The notes under the pieces were generated by a model. That model saw nothing but the letters and a program-made list of their open reading frames with translations. It was not told where the DNA came from and made no database searches. A stretch of 19,328 nucleotides of DNA from an uncultured Odoribacter sp. (GTDB taxonomy: Bacteria; Bacteroidota; Bacteroidia; Bacteroidales; Marinifilaceae): positions 1 to 19,328 of the forward strand of contig CAMWQQ010000010.1 of NCBI GenBank assembly GCA_947176455.1. Reading direction: 5' to 3'. Shown piece by piece: positions 6,768 through 13,542 of this stretch (its first letter is position 1; every line of letters starts with the position of its first letter). The translations under genes and the position numbers were made by a program.

Positions 6768-7844
6768 ATGACTAAGAGAAGTTTTATGATTAAGGATTCC
6801 TTGCTGGATCCTTATGAACGCAAGATACTGAACAAGCGAACCGATGAATCGTATGTCGTTACTGGTTGTGCTGGTAGTGGAAAATCCCTAATTGCATTGA
6901 TGAAAGCTAAAGACTTACAAGATAAAGATAAGTCCTATTTGATTATCGTGTATAATCGTGTTTTGAGTCAGTACATGCATGATGCTATCAAAGAATTGGA
7001 ATTGAAAGAAGACAACGTTACTACTTATGGTAAATGCTTTAGTTGGAGAAAGAACGAATGCGAAAAATGGGAAAGCTCATGGATACGTGGATATTATGAT
7101 TACATCCTTGTTGATGAGGCACAAGATTTCTCGGGAGAAGCATTAGACGAAATTAAGAAACATTGTACTAAGATCTTGATTTTTGGCGATTCTACTCAAA
7201 ATCTTTATTCTTTATTTTCATTTGATAACAATCCCACGATTAGCATCAAAAACATAGCATCTAGGTTTTCGTTGAATACGGAACAACTCATCATCAATCA
7301 TCGAATGCCAAAGACAATAGCAAGAGTAGCGCAAAGTTTGAATGAAGATGATGATGTCCTAGAAGAAAGATGTGCGGATGATGGTATTGCCAAACCGATT
7401 ATCATGCAACACGTTGATATGGATGCTCAATTAGATAGTGTCGCCAAGATTATAAAAAACAAAAACCTTGAGAATGTCGGCATCTTTGCATTTTTCAAAG
7501 ATGAGGTAAAGACAATAGGGGCATATTTGAGCAATAAAGGATTATCCCCTGAGATTTATCTTAGTGACGAAAACATGTCGCTTGATTTCTCAACAAGTAA
7601 TCCTAAAGTGATGACTTATAAAAGTTCAAAAGGATTGCAGTTTGAAACGGTATTTATCGTTGGTTGTGATCAAAGGATAGGAGTTGACAAGTCCAAATCG
7701 CTTTATGTAGCAATGACCAGAAGTTATCAGGATTTGTTCATCTTTTATTCTGACGAAATGACATCTTTGTTTGACGAGGTAAGCACAGATTTGTATGATA
7801 CACAATTAAGCGGTTCATCAAGCGATAATGATTTTGAACTTTAA
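6768..7844 (+). CDS. Compact SF1 (UvrD/Rep-like) helicase
   Basis: A 358-aa superfamily 1 helicase-type ATPase. Walker A is GCAGSGKS (33-40), Walker B is LVDEAQD (114-120), motif III is FGDSTQ (139-144), the motif IV region is INHRMPKTIA (176-185), motif V is YKSSKGLQFETVFI (284-297), and motif VI is LYVAMTRSY (312-320, Arg318). All catalytic motifs are intact. The protein is about half the length of UvrD or Rep and seems to lack sizeable 1B/2B insertions, resembling the helicase part of NERD-helicase fusions. Here the NERD domain is on the preceding gene instead, so the two products probably form one complex. The tail is acidic and Ser/Asp-rich. It starts 8 bp after the upstream stop and ends 11 bp before the next gene. 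Unwinding or translocation on phage or plasmid nucleic acid is inference. Confidence 0.92.
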   Translation: MTKRSFMIKDSLLDPYERKILNKRTDESYVVTGCAGSGKSLIALMKAKDLQDKDKSYLIIVYNRVLSQYMHDAIKELELKEDNVTTYGKCFSWRKNECEKWESSWIRGYYDYILVDEAQDFSGEALDEIKKHCTKILIFGDSTQNLYSLFSFDNNPTISIKNIASRFSLNTEQLIINHRMPKTIARVAQSLNEDDDVLEERCADDGIAKPIIMQHVDMDAQLDSVAKIIKNKNLENVGIFAFFKDEVKTIGAYLSNKGLSPEIYLSDENMSLDFSTSNPKVMTYKSSKGLQFETVFIVGCDQRIGVDKSKSLYVAMTRSYQDLFIFYSDEMTSLFDEVSTDLYDTQLSGSSSDNDFEL

Positions 7845-7855
7845 TTAGAAGAAAT

Positions 7856-10111
7856 ATGAAACTCTATATTTTAACTTCAACATTGAATTTCCATTCAATA
7901 ATGGCAACAGAGTCATGTTCTCCATCTGCTTGCTATACGCAAAGAGGTTTCGGAGATTCTTACTTCTATATAGCAGGGTCATTTGCAAAAAAAAATTCGA
8001 TAATTCTATTTAGCAAATACCCTAAATGTATCATGCCTAATACTGAGGAGGAACAATATTCATTGGTTATAGAAGTAGATACAGATAAGACTGCAAATTT
8101 TGAATACCAAGAAATAGGCGAGCATCATGACGTTGTTTTCTACCAAACAAACAAGACAATCTATCTGAACCCAATGGGGTGTAAGTTGATTTTTGATTCC
8201 AATACTATTCGAGACCTCATACTCTCAAGAGCCAAAGTGAGAAGTCTGGATGCTAAAGTGCTTTTTTATTCAAAAGCAGGAAGTTTTACTGCCCAATTGA
8301 CCGAGTCGTTTATATACACCAAAGAATATATAGAATCTTATCCTGATTTAGAATTTGACAAAGAGAACCTTGCTCGTGACAAAAGAATCAATAAGTGCAA
8401 AGGATTTTTGTATGCTTACCTCATAGGTGCAAATACTTCACCAGGAGAAAGTGCATCTTGTTTGCAGATGATTCTCAAAGATTTGTCTAATTTGATTCAT
8501 GCTAGAATCATAAATAATGATTTCAGACTTCACACAGAGATGATAAACAAATTGCAGATCCAATTTGAGAATGAAGCCCGTAAATACGATGTTGTCAAAA
8601 AGAAACTTGCAGAGTCCGCAAATCGTCTAAACTCTTCTTCCATTGAAATGTTGCAACGTGAATTAGAAAATCTCGATTTATGGGAAACCTTGGTTCATCG
8701 AATGTTCTCTTTGCCAAATTTATCTACTGTTTATTCCTCTGTGCAATGGGATAATATTGAGTTAAAAATGACTCAATTTATTGAAAGTGTATCTTCTGCA
8801 TCAAACAATCGTTTATTAGTTGATGAGATTCCGTTTATTTGCGAATATGAACCTCCAATGATTCCTCTTCATGCAAGTATCCAAGAAAAGAAAATTTATA
8901 CAGCTTGGATTAAGATACTTCTGAATCCAGAATGTAATCTAAAAGAATTCTTTGCCAACAAACTCTCGTATCTGAAGAATCTTGGTATAGCAGCCAAAGG
9001 TATTATGGGTGATGAGATTTTTGAAAACTCACCCGAACGGTTCTATTATAATGGCCTTATTAAAAATGTCAGAGATGCGGAAGATTTTGATCTCTCATCT
9101 CTTAATTCTTTTGTTTGGCAATCATTGGCAATATGTGCAAAAGCAACAAATCCTAATATTGATGCTCTGTATAGTTTAATGACATCATGTGCTATCGAGG
9201 ATTATCGTTGTGCAGTAGCGATGTGGGGTGCAATGTGCGGATATGCTGATATGCCAAAAACTTTCTTCAACCGAATAATTGAAGGTGTTAGTGTGGAAGA
9301 AGCCTATCAGTATGTGTGTTGTATAGAGAAAATAATACATGGTTTTGAAATTGCTGCACTCGTTACACAGATTTCTCCATTGCCCCCCAAAACAGATATT
9401 CCGTTTATAGAACCATTTGATCATAATTCTCTTGAAGATAATGTTTATAAGCATCTTACGGAGTTTGAAAAGGAAAATAGAAAAAAAATACCTAAACCTC
9501 ATCGTAATTCGATTGAAAAAGCTCTTTCTCTTACTGCTGATGGAACTATATTGAGTTTTCTTATGAAACTTAATGACTTTCCTGGCTTCACAAGAAAGAC
9601 TCAAACTTCGTTTTGGACATACCTTAAGGATAAAGTTTGTCCAGAATATGATAAGATTACAACTGCAAAGCCTACAAGAAAAGCTGTAAAAAAGAAGATA
9701 GAAACTCAATTGTTGTTAGATTTCAATATAGATGGGAATAAAAACGAAGTTATCGTTGGAACGTCTAATTCTTCAAAAGAAAAGACTAATTTAGAACAAA
9801 CAATAATAGAGATACCTCTATCTTCAAAATGTTTTATTGACGATTCAAATGCTCTTTCATTCATAAAGACTCTTCCGTATATAAATCCATATTTAGATAG
9901 TATAATACAAAATATAACTTTTATACAGAAGGAATATCAGCCAGGAGGACAATACGCAAAAGGAGGAAAGAAAGAAAGCAATCCATCAAATAGCCAAGTA
10001 ATTAAGCATCTTAGTAATTTAATTAAGAAGTTTCCCACAAAACATTCCGTACCAGAGGATATAGTGAATAGATTAAAGCAAGATTTATCTGTTAGATACA
10101 ATGTTAGGTAA
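7856..10111 (+). CDS. Large protein of unknown family in the island operon
   Basis: A 751-aa protein that I do not recognise. It has no signal peptide and no clear membrane segment, so it is probably cytoplasmic. The N-terminal part (1-150) is rich in predicted beta strands and holds MATESCSPSACYTQRGFG (16-33), which looks like a conserved family motif. Residues about 180-192 (CKGFLYAYLIGAN) form a hydrophobic helix; 225-275 is a likely coiled coil; 330-560 is mostly helical with several Cys; the C-terminus (from about 610) is Lys-rich with a GGQYAKGGKKE segment, suggesting nucleic-acid contact. There is no Walker, nuclease or methyltransferase motif. Its stop overlaps the next start by 11 bp, which suggests translational coupling to the DUF1848 gene. 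Its size and conserved position inside the operon suggest a scaffold or sensor subunit (inference). Confidence 0.85.
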   Translation: MKLYILTSTLNFHSIMATESCSPSACYTQRGFGDSYFYIAGSFAKKNSIILFSKYPKCIMPNTEEEQYSLVIEVDTDKTANFEYQEIGEHHDVVFYQTNKTIYLNPMGCKLIFDSNTIRDLILSRAKVRSLDAKVLFYSKAGSFTAQLTESFIYTKEYIESYPDLEFDKENLARDKRINKCKGFLYAYLIGANTSPGESASCLQMILKDLSNLIHARIINNDFRLHTEMINKLQIQFENEARKYDVVKKKLAESANRLNSSSIEMLQRELENLDLWETLVHRMFSLPNLSTVYSSVQWDNIELKMTQFIESVSSASNNRLLVDEIPFICEYEPPMIPLHASIQEKKIYTAWIKILLNPECNLKEFFANKLSYLKNLGIAAKGIMGDEIFENSPERFYYNGLIKNVRDAEDFDLSSLNSFVWQSLAICAKATNPNIDALYSLMTSCAIEDYRCAVAMWGAMCGYADMPKTFFNRIIEGVSVEEAYQYVCCIEKIIHGFEIAALVTQISPLPPKTDIPFIEPFDHNSLEDNVYKHLTEFEKENRKKIPKPHRNSIEKALSLTADGTILSFLMKLNDFPGFTRKTQTSFWTYLKDKVCPEYDKITTAKPTRKAVKKKIETQLLLDFNIDGNKNEVIVGTSNSSKEKTNLEQTIIEIPLSSKCFIDDSNALSFIKTLPYINPYLDSIIQNITFIQKEYQPGGQYAKGGKKESNPSNSQVIKHLSNLIKKFPTKHSVPEDIVNRLKQDLSVRYNVR

Positions 10112-11150
10112 GATTCTAATCACGAACGATGCTGGCGAGCAAGTTGAAGCTATCGCTCCTGTGATTATATCGGCCAGTCGATCAACAGACATTCCAGCAT
10201 TTTATGCCAAGTGGTTTTTCAACCGCTTGGCTAAAGGGTATTGTGCTTGGTATAATCCGTTCAATCAGCAGAAAATGTATATTTCGTTCAAAAACTGCAA
10301 GGTTGTTGTGTTTTGGACAAAAAATCCGAAACCAATACTTCCTTATTTGCACGAACTGGACGAAAGAGGCATTCATTACTATTTCCAAGTTACCCTCAAT
10401 GACTATGTGAAGGAAGGATTTGAACCGAATGTTTCATCGGTAGATGTTCGTGTGGAAACATTTAAGAAACTGTCGGATATGATAGGCAAAGAGAGAGTTA
10501 TTTGGAGATTTGACCCTCTAGTTATTACGCAAAATATTACTCCTCGCGACCTCTTGACGCGCATTTGGCACATAGGGAATAAACTGAAAGGTTACACAAA
10601 TAAACTTGTATTCAGTTTCGTTGATGTAAAAGCTTATCGCAAGGTTCAAAACAACCTTGTTAAGGAAACTATGCTCTTTACAAAGGAGAATGTGGAGAAT
10701 GCCGAAGCCAACCTTGCTCAACGAATAGAAATCGTAGAAGGTCTTCAAAAGATTCGTGAAGTTTGGCACAAAGACGGTTGGGATGTTGAAATCGCCACTT
10801 GTGCTGAGGATATTGACCTCGAGGCATACGGTATCGAACATAATCGTTGTATTGACGGAGAATTGATGAAGCGCATCTTTGCTGATGACGAAGAACTTAT
10901 TTATTATCTACATACATTGAAGTTGCCCAAAAGAGATCTGTTTGGCAACTTACCCCCAATACCAGCGAAGATTCGTAACGTTAAGGATACGGGGCAACGT
11001 AAGGTATGTGGATGTATGGTCAGCAAGGACATTGGCATGTATAATACTTGTCGTCATTTCTGCGTCTATTGCTATGCCAACACAAGCAAGGAATGCGTCA
11101 TCAGAAATGCCGAGAAGCATAACGATGAGAGTGAAAGTATAATTGAGTAA
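10101..11150 (+). CDS. DUF1848 family protein with CX3CX2C cluster
   Basis: A 349-aa member of DUF1848. Family landmarks are IISASRSTDIPAFYAKWFFN (about 22-41), VVFWTKNPKPILPYL, YYFQVTLNDY, RVIWRFDPLVIT, and the C-terminal Cys region: Cys303, Cys305, then DIGMYNTCRHFCVYCYAN with Cys317, Cys321 and Cys324. The last three form CX3CX2C, the spacing radical-SAM enzymes use to hold a 4Fe-4S cluster, though here it sits at the C-terminus. The family is widespread but, as far as I know, has no settled biochemical function; similarity to spore photoproduct lyase-type chemistry has been suggested by the motif only. The start overlaps the preceding stop (ATGTTAGGTAA), and the next gene begins 2 bp after its stop, so it is firmly part of the operon. 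Confidence 0.92.
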   Translation: MLGKILITNDAGEQVEAIAPVIISASRSTDIPAFYAKWFFNRLAKGYCAWYNPFNQQKMYISFKNCKVVVFWTKNPKPILPYLHELDERGIHYYFQVTLNDYVKEGFEPNVSSVDVRVETFKKLSDMIGKERVIWRFDPLVITQNITPRDLLTRIWHIGNKLKGYTNKLVFSFVDVKAYRKVQNNLVKETMLFTKENVENAEANLAQRIEIVEGLQKIREVWHKDGWDVEIATCAEDIDLEAYGIEHNRCIDGELMKRIFADDEELIYYLHTLKLPKRDLFGNLPPIPAKIRNVKDTGQRKVCGCMVSKDIGMYNTCRHFCVYCYANTSKECVIRNAEKHNDESESIIE

Positions 11151-11152
11151 TT

Positions 11153-12820
11153 ATGCGAGAGTTAGAACTACAACAATACCTACTTCGCGAGTATCCACAA
11201 GAGAATGCTCGCTGCGAATGGAAGGAATTTAAAAATTTGAAAAACTCGTTCTGTGGGGATGAGAAAAATGATGTCATCTCATACGTGTCAGCTATTGCCA
11301 ATATGGAAGGAGGACACCTAGTGATAGGTGTGCATGACAGTTCCTTGGAAATTGTCGGAACGGATACCTATAATTATGACCGTCAGAAGGCAATTCTTCG
11401 GTTAACGGAACGTTGTGTTAATCTTTCAACGGAAGGACTTGACATTGATGAGTTCGTTACGGATGGCACAAATAAGAAGGTGTGGATAATACATATTCCG
11501 AAGCATCGTTCCAAATTGCCTGTTTACGCTCATAACAAAGCATGGCAGCGAATTGAAGATTCTCTTGTAGAGTTGACGACAGAACGTATGAGTGCCATTC
11601 TTGACGAACCAATTTTGGGCGAAACAGATTGGTCTGCACAGATTGTTCCTGATGCGACTATAGACGACCTTGATGAGGTGGCTATAGCTAAAGCTCGCAA
11701 AATGTTTAAGAAGGTACATGGTCGTATTCCCGAATCCGAGGTCAATGCTTGGAATATTCAGACATTTCTTGGTAAATGTGGACTAACGAGAAATGGAGGT
11801 ATCACTCGCGCCGCTATTATATTGTTAGGCAAATATGAATCGGCCTTTAAACTACGTCCTGTCGTTGCTCAGGTAACTTGGACACGCAGGGATGCAAATC
11901 AAGATGTGGTTGACTACGAACATTTCACTGTTCCATTCATATTGACTGTAGATGAAATTCTCTCAAAGATTGAAAATCTGACTTTGCGTGATATGCCCGG
12001 TGGTACGTTATTCCCGGATACAATGAAGCAGTATGACGACTACACTATACGCGAAGCACTCCATAACTGTATTGCCCATCAGGATTATACAATGCAGCAG
12101 CGTGTCAATTTTGTTGAGAATCCCGGCTATTTATATTATTCCAACGCTGGAACTTTTATTCCCGGAACTTTGGAGAATGCTTTGAAAAACGAGGAATCTC
12201 AGACCTATTTCCGCAATGAGTGTCTATGCAAGGCGATGGTGGACTTCAATATGATTGATACCGTAAGTCGTGGAATTAAGAAAATGTTTAATGAGCAATG
12301 GCGAAGACACTTTCCGATGCCGGACTACGAGATTGATGCGGCAAAGAAGAAGGTTGTAGTACGCATATACGGAAACGAGATCAATAAGCGATATACGGAT
12401 TTATTGAAGACCGACAACACTTTGTCATTATGGGATTGCATATCACTCGATGCTGTACAGAAAGGCAGATTTATACATGAAGATGTTGCAAAAGACTTGC
12501 TGAACAGAGGACTCATAGAGGGAGATGCTCCCAATTATACGATTTCTTTAGGAGTTGCCAAAGCTACTCGTCAATTACAAGGTTACACCAAGCAAAAAGG
12601 ACTTGATAAGGACAAGATTAAACAAATGGTTTTGCAATATCTTAAGAATGCAGGTTCAGATGGTGCCAAACGTGACGGTATTTATGAATACATCAAAGAT
12701 GTAATGCCGCAAGCTAAAACACGGGAACAGCAATTGAGGATATTAGGAGATATTCTTAATGCTCTAAGTGTAGATAAACTTATTTCTGCCAGCGGGCGAA
12801 CTTGGTTCTTGAATGAATAA
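11153..12820 (+). CDS. AlbA/Schlafen-like protein with HATPase domain
   Basis: A 555-aa protein and last gene of the operon. The N-terminus is an AlbA_2 (Schlafen-like divergent AAA/SLFN) domain: CEWKEFKN (21-28) and SYVSAIANMEGGHLVIGVHD (43-62). A GHKL-type HATPase_c_4 region follows at about 295-390 (DDYTIREALHNCIAHQDY, then ENPGYLYYSNAG). A winged-helix-like segment closes the protein (about 485-555, ending in a LISASGRTWFLNE wing). This architecture is usually annotated as RecG-like ATP-binding protein or putative transcriptional regulator. AlbA_2/Schlafen domains bind nucleic acid, and some Schlafen proteins are RNases; several occur in bacterial defence loci. Here it could be the operon's regulator or its effector. 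It lies 2 bp after the DUF1848 stop, and no gene follows on this strand before mutA. Confidence 0.92.
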   Translation: MRELELQQYLLREYPQENARCEWKEFKNLKNSFCGDEKNDVISYVSAIANMEGGHLVIGVHDSSLEIVGTDTYNYDRQKAILRLTERCVNLSTEGLDIDEFVTDGTNKKVWIIHIPKHRSKLPVYAHNKAWQRIEDSLVELTTERMSAILDEPILGETDWSAQIVPDATIDDLDEVAIAKARKMFKKVHGRIPESEVNAWNIQTFLGKCGLTRNGGITRAAIILLGKYESAFKLRPVVAQVTWTRRDANQDVVDYEHFTVPFILTVDEILSKIENLTLRDMPGGTLFPDTMKQYDDYTIREALHNCIAHQDYTMQQRVNFVENPGYLYYSNAGTFIPGTLENALKNEESQTYFRNECLCKAMVDFNMIDTVSRGIKKMFNEQWRRHFPMPDYEIDAAKKKVVVRIYGNEINKRYTDLLKTDNTLSLWDCISLDAVQKGRFIHEDVAKDLLNRGLIEGDAPNYTISLGVAKATRQLQGYTKQKGLDKDKIKQMVLQYLKNAGSDGAKRDGIYEYIKDVMPQAKTREQQLRILGDILNALSVDKLISASGRTWFLNE

Positions 12821-12833
12821 CTATAATGGAAGA

Positions 12834-12895
12834 TATAGCGGATTTTGCGAATTATAGCGGAATTTATAGCGGATTTCGCATATTATAGCGGATAA
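12834..12895 (+). repeat. 31-bp tandem repeat built from TATAGCGGA units
   Basis: TATAGCGGA starts at 12834, 12853, 12865 and 12884, spaced 19, 12 and 19 nt, giving two 31-bp units (12834-12864 and 12865-12895). Inside each unit a 19-mer (TATAGCGGATTTTGCGAAT in the first) is followed by a 12-mer. The array lies 14 nt after the stop of the AlbA/Schlafen gene. Its regular phasing suggests a protein-binding site or a remnant of a larger array. Confidence 0.9.
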
Positions 12896-12949
12896 TGAAC
12901 AACCCTCCCTATGAATCTATTCAAACTTGTAATCTGAAAAAATATATTA

Positions 12950-13072
12950 TTAGGAGACAAAATAAAAGAGCTAAGAGATGAACACGGTGTGTTGCAAAGA
13001 CAATTGGCGGTAGTGCTTCATTTTAGTGTGTCCGGAGATGTTCATACGGACTTATTAGTTTTGCAAATATAG
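12950..13072 (+). pseudogene. N-terminal remnant of XRE-type HTH regulator
   Basis: The frame reads LGDKIKELRDEHGVLQRQLA, closely resembling the start of Bacteroidetes Cro/C1-type regulators (usual form: IG-x-KIKELRE-x-x-G-LLQRQLA), which often sit near restriction-modification or mobile genes. There is no start codon in the expected place, and after about 25 residues the similarity stops, with TAG at 13070-13072. The helix-turn-helix is therefore cut before its recognition helix. It is too short to be functional; it is most likely debris at the island's right edge. Confidence 0.6.
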
Positions 13073-13079
13073 TTGTTAT

Positions 13080-13107
13080 GCTGTTCTTCGCCAAGGCGAA
13101 GAACAGC
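13080..13107. repeat. 28-bp GC-rich hairpin palindrome
   Basis: GCTGTTCTTCGCC (13080-13092), AA, then GGCGAAGAACAGC (13095-13107): 13-bp perfect arms with a 2-nt spacer. It begins 7 nt after the XRE remnant's stop. There is no T-run behind it, so it is unlike a standard terminator. It may be a recombination site, an IS or plasmid remnant, or a stable RNA hairpin. Confidence 0.9.
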
Positions 13108-13241
13108 GCTCGTCTTTATTCATCCGGAAAGAGTCCTTTGTCAAGGTCGATTTTGGACACCTGTCTTTGATAAGATTTTAGATTTGTCAATTAGCATAAT
13201 AATAATTTTAAATAGTATTTTCAGTCTTGGAAGAGGTAACA

Positions 13242-13273
13242 AAAACGCTTCATTATGTGTGTCATAGCGTTTT
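13242..13273 (+). terminator. Possible terminator hairpin before mutA leader
   Basis: AAAACGCT (13242-13249) and AGCGTTTT (13266-13273) form an 8-bp stem with a 16-nt loop. The A-run and T-run at the stem base suit a weak bidirectional terminator that could insulate mutA from upstream transcription. Confidence 0.35.
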
Positions 13274-13492
13274 CTCTCGCCATGACCCTACAAAAATAGG
13301 TTAATTTTGTTTCATTACAAACGTTCCTTGTGGATTGGTTGGAAAATAAATATAACTTTTTACTCAATAATGTCGGTAGTGTGGATGCGGATAGGGAATG
13401 TGTTTTTGAGTTTGAGAATTTTATTGTGGTGCGTTTGGGGTGGAAATACGGAAAAAAGGCAGTAAATAATTTTTTTAATCCCTTGAAAGGGT

Positions 13493-13500
13493 TAAATTTG
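13493..13500 (+). promoter_or_regulatory. Putative -7 box for mutAB
   Basis: TAAATTTG matches TAnnTTTG, 42 nt before the mutA ATG. A T-run stands where the -33 box would be. A short inverted repeat, CCCTT-GA-AAGGG (13480-13491), lies directly upstream and could be an operator. A second TAATTTTG at 13302-13309 could give a longer leader. No cobalamin riboswitch features are visible. Confidence 0.4.
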
Positions 13501-13542
13501 TTCGTTTTTTCAAACATACAGTTACAGTTAAATATATAAATT

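Larger units (their letters stand above)
12896..13542. other. Long intergenic region between island and mutA
   Basis: There is no intact gene. Apart from the XRE remnant, palindrome, hairpin and promoter listed separately, 13108-13241 and 13310-13490 hold nothing I can name. A long mutA leader may occupy the right end. Composition shifts from AT-rich to that of the mut genes across this segment, consistent with the right border of the acquired DNA. Confidence 0.6.

Noticed and set aside
12826..12888. 20-codon ORF with YSG repeats after the AlbA/Schlafen gene
   Set aside because: It is made entirely by the TATAGCGGA repeats and is too short to support as a gene.
13073..13267. 64-codon ORF over the 28-bp palindrome
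   Set aside because: No recognisable domain, frame crosses the palindrome and hairpin, and composition looks non-coding.
13330..13539. 69-codon ORF directly before mutA
   Set aside because: No recognised similarity and it covers the probable mutA promoter; more likely an untranslated leader.
13268..13542. Cobalamin riboswitch upstream of the B12-dependent mutase
   Set aside because: No B12-box-like conserved core or multi-stem fold could be seen.
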